DNA of 19,858 nucleotides, taken from positions 1 to 19,858 of the forward strand of contig CAZGDB010000025.1 of the NCBI GenBank assembly GCA_964524705.1, read 5' to 3'. This document shows positions 1 to 6,971 of the stretch, one piece after another. Under the pieces are notes generated by a model. That model searched no databases and was not told the origin of the DNA. It saw nothing but the letters and a program-made list of their open reading frames with translations. The stretch's first letter is position 1. Each line of letters opens with the position of its first letter. Origin of the DNA: CAZGDB01 sp964524705. Lineage in GTDB: Bacteria > Pseudomonadota > Gammaproteobacteria > Berkiellales > Berkiellaceae. Made by a program: the position numbers and the translations under genes.

Positions 1-2
1 CC

Positions 3-86
3 ATGGTTGTGCCGGGTCCCATCTCTAAAAAATCTGAGGCGCCTGATGTGCCTGAATCTATATCTCAGTATAGAGGAAAGGTGTGA
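3..86 (+). CDS. Possible C-terminal end of a gene entering from the left edge
   Basis: One plus-strand frame is open from the window edge to a TGA at 84-86 and encodes about 27 residues rich in Pro, Ser, Lys and Glu (KKSEAPDVPE core). I do not recognise it. If real, it would overlap the 3' end of znuB by 29 bp, in line with the other convergent pairs here, which also overlap. Another plus frame is open to 111, and a minus-strand ATG at 22 could start a gene leaving the window, so this call is weak and needs sequence to the left. Confidence 0.2.
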   Translation: MVVPGPISKKSEAPDVPESISQYRGKV

Positions 87-885
87 TGAGCGCTTTGAGT
101 TTCATGCCTACTAAAGAGCCTACAAAACACAATCCTGCACTTAAAATAATCATGGGTCCTAAGGATACATTACTAGCAAAGGCCCATTGTAATCCGGCAA
201 CCATACTGATAAGTGCAATGCTGGTGGTAAGGATAATAAATTGTAAGGGCGAATTAGCCCAAAACCGACTGGCTGCTGCAGGGATAATTAATAAGCCTGT
301 AGTCAGTAATACCCCGGCTAATTTAATACTAATAGCGACAATGCTCGCAAAAACAATTGCAAAAGCTAATTGTAAACGAAAAATTTTAATACCTTCTGCT
401 GCTGCAAGATCTGAATGTAGTGTCATTAATAACAGCGAAGACCAGCAACATTTTAAAAAGAGTCCAAGTCCTAATACTAGCCCCCAGATCAGCACCACCT
501 CATACGGTTCTATTGCTAGTAAATCTCCGTAGAGTAAACCTAAGAGATCTATTTTGCTGAGTCCAAATTTAATACTTAAGAGCAAACCAATGGCTAAAGA
601 AATATGTGCCAATATTCCCAGTAAGGTATCCGAGGCTAAACTTTTGAGTTGTTGTAAGTAGGTTAATAAAATTGCTAACCCAACAGCCACCCCTAATGCA
701 CCCCATAGTGGTGCAAAACCACTGACTAAGGCGACAACAATCCCCACTAATCCTGCATGTGCGAGTGTATCTCCAAAATAGGCCATACGCCGCCATACGA
801 CAAAGGCTCCTAAGGGGCCTGAGAGTAAGGCAATACCAATTCCTGCAAACAGGGCTTGCCACATAAAATCAGGCCATAGCATCAT
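58..885 (-). CDS. znuB: ZnuB, zinc ABC transporter permease
   Basis: Membrane permease of the ABC-3 (ZnuB/TroC) family, which forms the inner-membrane channel for Zn2+ delivered by periplasmic ZnuA. The protein is almost entirely hydrophobic, with about 7-8 membrane segments. It carries the family's N-terminal block with GPLGAFVVWRRMAYFGDTLAHAG, here split around residues 22-44. It also has a late segment with LAGVLLTTGLLIIPAA. Length of about 275 residues is normal for the family. The reading frame is open back to 918, but I choose the ATG at 885. It sits in an ATGATGA overlap with the znuC stop (TGA 884-882) and has a GGAG ribosome-binding site inside the end of znuC, so the two are probably translationally coupled. 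The second ATG at 882 is equally possible. Zinc rather than manganese specificity is inferred from the ZnuA and ZnuC partners. Confidence 0.93.
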   Translation of the reverse strand: MMLWPDFMWQALFAGIGIALLSGPLGAFVVWRRMAYFGDTLAHAGLVGIVVALVSGFAPLWGALGVAVGLAILLTYLQQLKSLASDTLLGILAHISLAIGLLLSIKFGLSKIDLLGLLYGDLLAIEPYEVVLIWGLVLGLGLFLKCCWSSLLLMTLHSDLAAAEGIKIFRLQLAFAIVFASIVAISIKLAGVLLTTGLLIIPAAASRFWANSPLQFIILTTSIALISMVAGLQWAFASNVSLGPMIILSAGLCFVGSLVGMKLKALITPFLYTEI

Positions 886-1622
886 GATTTTTCTCCAGGA
901 GTAATATTGCCATGCCAATCGTGTTTATGATCATGATGATGGTCATACCATGCCAAACTGGGATGGCTGCGGCTGGGGAAGATGGCCTGGAAAGTTGCAT
1001 GTTGGCTAATATCTTTAGGAGTGCCTTGGCAACAGATATGACGATTTAAACACACTACCCTATCGGTGCCTGCCATGACCCAAAAAGGATCATGTGAGAC
1101 CAACACCATAGCACAACCGGTATGTTGTCGTACTTCTGCTAAAACAGCATAGAGCTCTTCTTGACTCGCCCAATCAATGCCTTGGTTGAGTTCATCTAAT
1201 ACGAGCACGGTTGGATTGCGTAATAATGCGCGTGCTAGTAAGACACGTTGCAGCTCTCCACCAGATAAGGTATGCAAGGGACGAGCTTGGAGCTTAGTAA
1301 TATGTAAGCGTTCTAAAATAGATGTGTCTTCTGTGGTTAACTGTAATTTTAAAAAATGTCCTACAGATAAAGGCAAGGTGTTCTCTACATGAAACCTTTG
1401 TGGGACATACCCAAAATGGGTATTGGGGGCTAAAGTTCGTGTGCCTTTAGTTGGGGTTAATAACCCTAAGATAATTTTTAAAAGCGTGGACTTCCCCGCA
1501 CCATTGGGGCCGACTAGCGTGAGAATTTCTTCTGGGTGTATACTCATGTCGATGGGGTCAAGGATACTAGTGTTGCCTTGCTGAAATTCCACTTGGTTGA
1601 GTTGTATTAAGGTCGTTGACAT
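882..1622 (-). CDS. znuC: ZnuC, zinc ABC transporter ATPase
   Basis: ATP-binding subunit that energises ZnuB. From the ATG at 1622, the Walker A motif GPNGAGKST is at residues 38-46, the signature LSGGE at 119-123, Walker B LVLDE at 140-144, and the H-loop His at 177. The usual LDEPxQG after Walker B reads LDELNQG here, with Leu replacing Pro. The C-terminus carries a His/Asp cluster (HHHDHKHDWH, 228-237), typical of zinc-type ABC ATPases and probably a metal-sensing or metal-binding tail. The frame extends to a TTG at 1631, but the ATG three codons in gives the usual N-terminus. It is co-transcribed with znuB through an ATGA overlap and divergent from znuA. Zur control is known for this family, but I could not see a clear Zur box. 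Confidence 0.95.
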   Translation of the reverse strand: MSTTLIQLNQVEFQQGNTSILDPIDMSIHPEEILTLVGPNGAGKSTLLKIILGLLTPTKGTRTLAPNTHFGYVPQRFHVENTLPLSVGHFLKLQLTTEDTSILERLHITKLQARPLHTLSGGELQRVLLARALLRNPTVLVLDELNQGIDWASQEELYAVLAEVRQHTGCAMVLVSHDPFWVMAGTDRVVCLNRHICCQGTPKDISQHATFQAIFPSRSHPSLAWYDHHHDHKHDWHGNITPGEKS

Positions 1623-1680
1623 ACGGCTCAATGATTATGTGCAGTCGGTCTTCATTTTATCATGCTTTTAAGGGCACAGA
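1623..1680. promoter_or_regulatory. znuCB / znuA divergent control region
   Basis: The 58-bp gap separates the divergent zinc-uptake genes, so both promoters must lie in it or reach into the coding ends. On the minus strand there is a CATAAT -10-like hexamer (plus coordinates 1634-1639) without a good -35. The plus strand has an AAGGG ribosome-binding site (1670-1674) six bases ahead of znuA. The stretch CATTTTATCATG (about 1653-1664) is only a weak dyad and does not match the Zur consensus I know, so Zur binding is an inference from gene content only. Confidence 0.35.
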
Positions 1681-2562
1681 ATGCGTTTATTACGATATAT
1701 AGCGATAATTTTAAGTTTTTATGCAGGAATTACATTTGCGCAGCCCCCGGTAGTGGTCGTGACGATTCCGCCTATTGCCAGTATTGCAGCGGCATTGCTA
1801 GTGGGGGTTGCAGAGCCTGAGGTATTATTGAAGCAGGCTGCGTCTGCCCATCAACTTAGTTTAACACCTCAGGATAGAGTATTACTTAGTAAAGCAACTT
1901 ATGTGGTATGGATGGGGCCAGCATTAGAATCTCATTTGGTGCCAGTCATTAAAGCGTTGCCAGCAGAAAAAGTATATACCGTTTTAGAGACCCCTAAGTT
2001 AGGGCTTTTAGAATCTCGTCATTTACATGTCCATGAAGCAACACAAGGGCTACAGGCAGATCCGCATGTGTGGTTAGATCCTAAAAAAATGATGCTAATC
2101 AGCCAACAGTTGTTAGCACGTTTTTTAGCAGTGTATCCAGAACATACGGCGTTATTGCAGCATAATTATTTAGATCTCGTACAACGTTTAGAGACGTTAG
2201 ATAAAGATTTGAAAAAGAATTTGTCTAGAAAGTTAAAACTGTGGAGTTATCATGACAGTTTACAATATTTAGAAAAGGCTTATAACCTCAATGCGATTAC
2301 CCCGTTGGTAATTCATGAGGAAATGCCGCCTCCTCCTCAAACATTGGCAACATTACAAAAAACTGTGCAAGCTGGGAAAGTCGATTGTTTTTTACAAGAG
2401 CCAGAATATCCAGCGCATTGGCAAAAGACCTTAGCTCCGACAGTGGTACGGGTGCATACCTTAGATTTGATGGGGACAACCCTGTCAGGGCCCTTGGCAG
2501 AGCAGTATTTTAGTTTAATGCATGGGGTAGAGACTGTATTGCAGCAGTGTGCCCAAAAATAA
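1681..2562 (+). CDS. znuA: ZnuA, periplasmic zinc-binding protein
   Basis: Cluster A-I (ZnuA/TroA) substrate-binding protein that captures Zn2+ in the periplasm and delivers it to ZnuBC. A Sec signal peptide covers residues 1-20, with probable cleavage after ITFA. The expected zinc ligands are visible: His57 (SAHQLSL), His129 (DPHVWLDP) and His191 (SYHDSL). A short His-containing loop (HLHVHE, 114-119) replaces the long His/Asp loop of enterobacterial ZnuA. Cys236 and Cys290 sit where the E. coli protein has its disulfide pair. Length 293 is close to family size. The start has an AAGGG site six bases upstream. The last 48 bp overlap ubiA tail-to-tail on the opposite strand. MntA/TroA-like manganese binding is a less likely alternative given the His-rich ZnuC. 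Confidence 0.93.
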   Translation: MRLLRYIAIILSFYAGITFAQPPVVVVTIPPIASIAAALLVGVAEPEVLLKQAASAHQLSLTPQDRVLLSKATYVVWMGPALESHLVPVIKALPAEKVYTVLETPKLGLLESRHLHVHEATQGLQADPHVWLDPKKMMLISQQLLARFLAVYPEHTALLQHNYLDLVQRLETLDKDLKKNLSRKLKLWSYHDSLQYLEKAYNLNAITPLVIHEEMPPPPQTLATLQKTVQAGKVDCFLQEPEYPAHWQKTLAPTVVRVHTLDLMGTTLSGPLAEQYFSLMHGVETVLQQCAQK

Positions 2563-3420
2563 GCTAAAACTCAGCCATTGGCAGTGTAAAAATGCTTTAA
2601 AATATTCCTTTTTATAGCGTAGATGTTGAAAGATAATGAGCCCTATAGTGAGTCCCCAAAAACTCCAGTAGGGCCAGCTAAAGTGTGCTGTTCTTCCTAT
2701 TTCTGCATAGCCTAATAACATGAGTATTTGCATGCCTTGAATGAACCGCGGTGTATGTTGTTTAAATAAAAGCGCGACAGAGTGAATAGAGAGTTTTTCA
2801 TCATCAGGCGCATCCACCATGGCATACCAGGCATCATAAGCCAGTGCATACACCAGGGTGCTCGCCACTAATATCCACGCAATATAAGGTACCGTATTTT
2901 GTGCGGTACTAAATGCCATTGGGATCCCAGCACTAAAAGCTAAACCTAAAAAAAACTGAGGGATTGCAAAAAAACGTTTGGTAAAAGGATAGAGGATCGC
3001 CAAACTCAGTGCTAAAAAACCCCAAGGCCAGGTATGCAGTGGACAAAGCGCTAAGAGTCCTGCAGCGCAAAGAAGATGTAGTCCTAAAAAGTAAAAAGCT
3101 TGGCTGCGGGTGAGCGCTTGTGTTACTAATGGTCGATGTTGGGTACGTTGGACTGCACCATCAAAGTTATGATCTGCAAGGTCATTCATAATGCAGCCAG
3201 CTTGACGCATTAAGATGACACCCAACCCATATACGCCTAACCATAATACAGGGGGCGTGCCTTCAAAGGCCAACCATAAGGCTGTTAGGGTTGGCCATAA
3301 CAGCAGGGCATAGCCCACAGGTTTGTCCATGCGTGCAAGGGCAATATAGGCATATAGTTTGTGCTGTCTTACTAACTCATGTGCGTACACAATTGCTCGT
3401 CTCTTGAAAGTGGTCCACAA
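2515..3420 (-). CDS. ubiA: UbiA, 4-hydroxybenzoate polyprenyltransferase
   Basis: Integral membrane prenyltransferase that attaches the polyprenyl tail to 4-hydroxybenzoate in ubiquinone synthesis. Both Asp-rich catalytic motifs are present: NDLADHNFD at residues 79-87 and the block from Asp196 to Lys209 containing YAMVD and PDDEK. The N-terminal block ARMDKPVGYALLLWPT and about 8-9 membrane segments match E. coli UbiA along its length. The start is uncertain: the frame opens at a TTG (3420) without a ribosome-binding site. A GTG at 3390, about ten residues in and preceded by AAGAGA, fits the E. coli N-terminus better and would leave 58 bp instead of 28 bp to the divergent reductase gene. No ubiC (chorismate lyase) is in the window. 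The 3' end overlaps znuA by 48 bp. Confidence 0.94.
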   Translation of the reverse strand: MWTTFKRRAIVYAHELVRQHKLYAYIALARMDKPVGYALLLWPTLTALWLAFEGTPPVLWLGVYGLGVILMRQAGCIMNDLADHNFDGAVQRTQHRPLVTQALTRSQAFYFLGLHLLCAAGLLALCPLHTWPWGFLALSLAILYPFTKRFFAIPQFFLGLAFSAGIPMAFSTAQNTVPYIAWILVASTLVYALAYDAWYAMVDAPDDEKLSIHSVALLFKQHTPRFIQGMQILMLLGYAEIGRTAHFSWPYWSFWGLTIGLIIFQHLRYKKEYFKAFLHCQWLSFSLFLGTLLQYSLYPMH

Positions 3421-3448
3421 TGCAGGGTTTTAGCATATAGGGCGTAAA

Positions 3449-4549
3449 ATGCATAGCGATGTTATTGTGATAGGAAGTGGATTAGCCGGTTATAGTGTTG
3501 CCAGAGAGTGGCGCAAGCTTCAATCAGAGGCTTCTATACGGCTGATCACAGCTGAAGATGGCGCCTTTTATTCTAAGCCATTGTTATCTACTGCTGTTGC
3601 ACATCAAAAAAGCCCTGAGACCTTAATGTTAGGCAAAGCAGAAGGAATGTCTGCTCAGATTAAGGGACCCGTGATGACACATACTGTAGTGACAGCTATT
3701 GATACTGCTGCGAATACGGTGACTGTGGCTTCTGGGGAAACTTTTAGTTATACAACTTTAATTTTAGCAATGGGTAGCAGTCCTCTTGTGCTACCTGAGG
3801 CGACGGATGCATTTTATCCCTATTCTCGTGAAAGCTATGCAGCCTTGCGTGCAGCGCTTACGCCTGGGATGCCAGTGAATATTATTGGGTCTGGGTTAGT
3901 AGGGTGTGAATTTGCACATGATTTACAAACTGGCGGACATCCAGTGACCGTATTTGGGCTGGACAAACATCCTTTAGCACGATTTTTACCATCAGAAATT
4001 GGCGCTGCTTTACAAGCGGCAATGGCAGCACACGGTGTAACGTGGCATTTAGGGATACAAAATCCTATGGAGCATCCCGCTTGGGCGCCAAAAGCGTGTA
4101 CAGTCGTGGCAATTGGTGCTGCACCTAATATTGAATTGGTAAAAGGCCAACTAGATACCGCAAAAGGTATTTTGGTAAATCAACATTTACAAACTAGTGT
4201 CCCCAATGTGTATGCATTAGGGGATTGTGCAGAAGTGCGTGGATATGGTTGGATGCCTTATATTGCCCCTATTTTGTCTCAAGCACGTGCTTTAGTTCAA
4301 AACGTAGTCGGGAATCCTACAGCGTTTGTTCTTAATGTATTTCCTGTGGTCGTGAAGACACCGAGTTTCCCCTTATGTTGTTTTGCCCCAGCTACGGATG
4401 TTGTAGGACAATGGAAGGTGCAAGAAGTTAATGAAGGGTGGGTGGGTGAATATCTGGATGCGCAAGGGCAGCTTCATGGTTTTGTATTATCGGGTAAAAA
4501 TACGCAAGATAAACAAATTTATTTAGAGCGTCTCTTCATCAATCGTTAA
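3449..4549 (+). CDS. rubB: Rubredoxin-type NAD(P)H-dependent FAD reductase
   Basis: FAD-dependent pyridine-nucleotide disulfide-fold oxidoreductase closely resembling Pseudomonas/Acinetobacter rubredoxin reductase, which passes electrons from NADH through FAD to rubredoxin. Visible elements are the N-terminal FAD Rossmann motif GSGLAG (9-14), YSKPLLST (41-48), the LILAMGSSP bridge (104-112), the NAD Rossmann motif GSGLVG (147-152) and the FAD-binding ALGDCAE (256-262). There is no CxxC redox pair, consistent with a rubredoxin or ferredoxin reductase rather than a disulfide reductase. Length is 366 residues. It starts at ATG with AGGG six bases upstream. The gene sits beside ubiA, as rubB lies near ubiA in Pseudomonas, but no rubredoxin gene is present here. 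The physiological electron acceptor is therefore inferred. Its 3' end overlaps the next convergent gene by 27 bp. Confidence 0.82.
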   Translation: MHSDVIVIGSGLAGYSVAREWRKLQSEASIRLITAEDGAFYSKPLLSTAVAHQKSPETLMLGKAEGMSAQIKGPVMTHTVVTAIDTAANTVTVASGETFSYTTLILAMGSSPLVLPEATDAFYPYSRESYAALRAALTPGMPVNIIGSGLVGCEFAHDLQTGGHPVTVFGLDKHPLARFLPSEIGAALQAAMAAHGVTWHLGIQNPMEHPAWAPKACTVVAIGAAPNIELVKGQLDTAKGILVNQHLQTSVPNVYALGDCAEVRGYGWMPYIAPILSQARALVQNVVGNPTAFVLNVFPVVVKTPSFPLCCFAPATDVVGQWKVQEVNEGWVGEYLDAQGQLHGFVLSGKNTQDKQIYLERLFINR

Positions 4550-5455
4550 TTTAACGGGAGTTTGTTGCCAGGGACGAATGGCTACAAATAGGGAGCCTAG
4601 TACGAGTACGAGCGCTATAGCTTCATACATGCCAAAATGTTCGCCTAAAAAGAAGACTGCAGTTATAGAGGCAGCAATCGGCATGACTGCGCCAAAGGCT
4701 GCAGCAGTATTTGCGCTGGTTTGTGTTAGGCCGCGCATCCATAGCCAATAAAAAATTACGCTGCAGGCAGCGCTCCCAGTGAGCGCCCACCAAAAGGCAG
4801 GTGCAACATTCCAATCCATTAGTGTACTGCTCGGTTCTGTAAACCAAAGTAGGGGAGATAAAAGGGCGCTTAAGGCATTTGCAAAAAAAGCCGCACCCAG
4901 TGCCGTGACGCGTCCTTGTAGTTTTTTAGAGATAATGATGTAGAGGGCTTCTGGGATCATAGCAAGAAAGACTAAAAAATCACCCCAGAGGGAACCTTGA
5001 GCATTCATTGGTTCAGACACATTATCTAAATTGAGAATTAACATGCTCAGCATGGCTAAAAGTACTGCGCAAGCTTGATATCCTCGTAATTTTTCTTTGA
5101 GTAACCAGCAAGAAAAACCAATGACCACTACTGGTAAACTACTAGCAATAATGCCGGCAGAGGTCGCGGTGGTATAGACCATTCCGGTTGTGGCTAAGTA
5201 ATTAAATAAAATGCCTGCCGTAAGTGCTTGTGCGATGAGGGCATATTTATCTTGCTGGGTGAGTTTAGGATGCTGAGGGTCTTTTAAAGGGATTTTTTTG
5301 ATGAGTAGCCATGCGCCTAAAAATAACCCTGCTAATAAAAAGCGGTAGCTCATATAAACAGAGGCCGGCATATTATCAATAAGGTATTTGGCGAGTACAA
5401 AGTTGATACCAACAGCGCATTGGGCTAGACAGAGATCTCGAATATTAGCAAACAT
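4523..5455 (-). CDS. EamA-family (DMT) transporter
   Basis: Inner-membrane protein of the drug/metabolite transporter superfamily, probably with ten membrane helices in two EamA repeats. The first repeat begins around FVLAKYLIDNMPASVYMSYR and ends near LKEKLRGYQ; the second ends with FFLGEHFGMYEAIALVLVLG, the duplicated EamA signature. Length 310 is typical. The substrate cannot be read from sequence; family members export amino acids, metabolites or drugs. The ATG at 5455 has GGAG about seven bases upstream and a good sigma-70-like promoter behind it, so it appears to be transcribed alone. The C-terminal coding sequence overlaps the rubB-like gene by 27 bp. Confidence 0.85.
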   Translation of the reverse strand: MFANIRDLCLAQCAVGINFVLAKYLIDNMPASVYMSYRFLLAGLFLGAWLLIKKIPLKDPQHPKLTQQDKYALIAQALTAGILFNYLATTGMVYTTATSAGIIASSLPVVVIGFSCWLLKEKLRGYQACAVLLAMLSMLILNLDNVSEPMNAQGSLWGDFLVFLAMIPEALYIIISKKLQGRVTALGAAFFANALSALLSPLLWFTEPSSTLMDWNVAPAFWWALTGSAACSVIFYWLWMRGLTQTSANTAAAFGAVMPIAASITAVFFLGEHFGMYEAIALVLVLGSLFVAIRPWQQTPVKLTIDEETL

Positions 5456-5485
5456 CTATTTTTCTCCATCAGCCCTTATATTTGC

Positions 5486-5514
5486 AGTATATCTGGGATA
5501 GCGAGGCGTCGCAA
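5486..5514 (-). promoter_or_regulatory. Sigma-70-type promoter for the EamA transporter
   Basis: Read on the minus strand, TTGCGA (-35, plus 5509-5514) and TATACT (-10, plus 5486-5491) are separated by exactly 17 bp. The match is 4/6 and 5/6 to the consensus. Transcription would begin near 5479, about 24 bases before the ATG, leaving room for the GGAG site. Confidence 0.5.
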
Positions 5515-5552
5515 TTGTTGTTAGTTAAATAATTTACACTAAAGACTTAAAT

Positions 5553-5580
5553 TGTGTGGGGTAGAGAGTTCTTCTATGCT
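5553..5580 (+). promoter_or_regulatory. Possible promoter for the small-ORF/rmf unit
   Basis: TTGTGT (5553-5558) and TATGCT (5575-5580) lie 16 bp apart, in the right place ahead of the gene at 5615. Each is only a partial match to the sigma-70 consensus. RMF genes elsewhere respond to slow growth and ppGpp, so a weak consensus would not be surprising. This is a pattern call only. Confidence 0.28.
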
Positions 5581-5614
5581 TAAGGGGCAAAAATATTAAA
5601 TTTAGGAGCGATCA

Positions 5615-5917
5615 ATGACGATGCAATCAGCATTTCATAAGTTTAACAACTTATTTATACCCGTGTATCTCATCTTTTTAGGGATAGAGGTTGTAGGGGT
5701 AATAGTATTGAACCATAGCTACTTGTTGAAAAGTTTTTGGTCGGTATCCTGTAATTTCTTGTGTACGACCAGTTTTTCGCTACCAGGTCCCTTAGGTGTT
5801 TTGTTCGCAGCAGGTGTTTATTTTTGGTTAAAGCGGCAAATGGGTTGGGTATGGGGTACGAGTGTAATACCTTTTATTCTTTTTTCGTATTTATATCTGC
5901 AACCGACAGCTTTTTAA
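5615..5917 (+). CDS. Small predicted membrane protein, unrecognised
   Basis: A 100-residue protein with a strong AGGAG site (5604-5608) six bases before its ATG, which supports it as a real gene. I recognise no family. Hydrophobic segments at about 13-32, 58-72 and 78-96 suggest three membrane helices. A short loop with two Cys (46 and 50) and LPGP follows the first, and a basic patch KRQ at 73-75 lies between the second and third. It has no signal-peptidase site that I can see. It ends 59 bp before the rmf homologue on the same strand with no terminator between them, so the two may be co-transcribed. A stress- or growth-phase-related role is only a guess from that position. Confidence 0.6.
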   Translation: MTMQSAFHKFNNLFIPVYLIFLGIEVVGVIVLNHSYLLKSFWSVSCNFLCTTSFSLPGPLGVLFAAGVYFWLKRQMGWVWGTSVIPFILFSYLYLQPTAF

Positions 5918-5976
5918 ATAAACTTTTGGCGTTTTTATTAGTCAGATCTAAAGGCATACATAAAAAAGGAGCCAAG

Positions 5977-6168
5977 ATGAAGACTAAAAAAAGAGATGGT
6001 AGAACGCATGCACACCATTTAGGGGTGCGCGCAGGAGTACGGGGACGTACAACAGCCGTTTGTCCATTTACGACCTTAAGTGAGAAACGGATGGCATGGA
6101 TTGCAGGATGGTGGGAAGGTCATGCTTATAAACGTGATGGATGTATTCTTTTGCAGTACGTCGATTAA
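5977..6168 (+). CDS. rmf: Ribosome modulation factor (RMF) homologue
   Basis: RMF binds the 30S subunit near the mRNA exit channel and drives dimerisation of 70S ribosomes into inactive 100S particles in stationary phase. This 63-residue protein aligns to E. coli RMF (55 aa) from residue 1. It begins MKTKKRD against MKRQKRD, has AH at 12-13, G at 20 and GR at 23-24, has CP at exactly 29-30, and follows with a TL(S/N) and W..GW pattern. It has one inserted residue near position 38 and a C-terminal extension of about eight residues. The start is set by AAGGAG (5966-5971) five bases upstream. The frame is open further upstream, into the preceding gene's other frame, but that extension is not RMF-like. 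It is followed by an intrinsic terminator. Confidence 0.85.
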   Translation: MKTKKRDGRTHAHHLGVRAGVRGRTTAVCPFTTLSEKRMAWIAGWWEGHAYKRDGCILLQYVD

Positions 6169-6185
6169 GGTTGGAGTGACAACAG

Positions 6186-6206
6186 AGAGGGCGTGAGCCC
6201 TTTTTT
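6186..6206 (+). terminator. Intrinsic terminator after rmf
   Basis: A GGGC-GTGA-GCCC hairpin, with A-T and weaker pairs extending its base, is followed directly by six T residues (6201-6206). It lies about 20 bases after the rmf stop and serves plus-strand transcription. Confidence 0.75.
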
Positions 6207-6223
6207 GTTTTTAAGGGAGCAGC

Positions 6224-6247
6224 GTTCGCTGTTCGTGAACAGCGAAC
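6224..6247. repeat. Perfect 11-bp inverted repeat between rmf and bioC
   Basis: GTTCGCTGTTC (6224-6234) and GAACAGCGAAC (6237-6247) are exact reverse complements separated by GT. The RNA from either strand would form a very stable stem with a four-base loop. It begins one base past the bioC stop codon (6251-6249), so it is a natural 3' hairpin for bioC mRNA. There is no T-run after it on the minus strand, so it is not a classical intrinsic terminator. It could be an mRNA-stabilising hairpin, a protein-binding dyad or one copy of a dispersed intergenic repeat. Confidence 0.85.
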
Positions 6248-6248
6248 A

Positions 6249-6971
6249 TTAAGTATCTTGCCACTGAATCGCATGTTGATGGATGCTTGCAGGTTTAACC
6301 GCATATCCATATAGTAGTTCTAGGCTCAGTGTTGTTTGTGGGGTATAGGCAGTTTCAGGGGTGAAAAAATGTAACCCAAAAGCATAGCTTTCTCGTTTTT
6401 GAGCCCAAGGGTTTGGGTAGGTGAGTTGGAGGTTTTCACGATCCATCACGGGCGATAAAAATGCACTATTTACCAACCAATCTCCATAAAGATGTAAATC
6501 ATGTAAAGGTATCGGATCTAAACTATTTCCCAATTCTATAAAAGTGTCTGGGCCCAGTGCAGTAAAGAGCAAACTGCCATTAGGGCTAAGGACACGATGG
6601 CATTCTTGGAGTATTGTTTGAGGAGAATGACTCCAGTACAGAGGGCCATTGATAAAAATGAGATCGATACTGTTGTTTTGAAATGGCAGAGCATGCGCAT
6701 CTCCACAAGCCAGCAAAGGGTGTTTATGGGGGAGGTGCCAGGCTAGATCTAACCCATAAATAGCTGCATTTGGAAAACGGGTTTGTAAGGCGTGGGTGTC
6801 TGTGCCTAATCCATAACCCAGATCTAAAATTTTTTTTGGAGCTAAGGTTAGATCTTCACAACGTACCAGTAATCTACGACCAATTTCTGAAAATACGCTA
6901 TTATAGCGTGCATATTTTGGCAGCACTTTATTAAAGTGCGTGCTTAACTTGTGGGTCAGGGGTTGTGACAT
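6249..6971 (-). CDS. bioC: BioC-like malonyl-ACP O-methyltransferase
   Basis: Class I SAM-dependent methyltransferase. BioC methylates malonyl-ACP to start biotin synthesis through the fatty-acid pathway. The SAM motif I reads ILDLGYGLGT (48-57), with Tyr and Leu in place of the usual Cys and Thr. The acidic strand is YGLDLA (72-77), followed by GDAHALPF and SIDLIFINGPLYW. The block LLFTALGPDTFIEL (134-147) and the C-terminal SLELLYGYAVKP are BioC-like. The region between them is shorter than in E. coli BioC (251 aa against 240 here). Adjacency to comF is also common for biotin genes, but no other bio gene is in the window, so BioC is probable rather than certain. The ATG at 6971 overlaps the divergent comF start by seven bases if comF begins at GTG 6965. 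Confidence 0.75.
   Translation of the reverse strand: MSQPLTHKLSTHFNKVLPKYARYNSVFSEIGRRLLVRCEDLTLAPKKILDLGYGLGTDTHALQTRFPNAAIYGLDLAWHLPHKHPLLACGDAHALPFQNNSIDLIFINGPLYWSHSPQTILQECHRVLSPNGSLLFTALGPDTFIELGNSLDPIPLHDLHLYGDWLVNSAFLSPVMDRENLQLTYPNPWAQKRESYAFGLHFFTPETAYTPQTTLSLELLYGYAVKPASIHQHAIQWQDT

Noticed and set aside
83..532. 149-codon plus-strand frame opposite znuB
   Set aside because: It is antisense to a clear ZnuB coding region, and its translation shows no family resemblance.
1653..1664. Possible Zur operator between znuC and znuA
   Set aside because: The dyad is weak and does not match the Zur consensus I know; kept only as a comment on the intergenic region.
5761..6168. Longer 135-codon frame ending with the RMF homologue
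   Set aside because: Its first 70 codons overlap another gene in a different frame and have no RMF similarity; the ATG at 5977 has a perfect ribosome-binding site and matches the RMF N-terminus.
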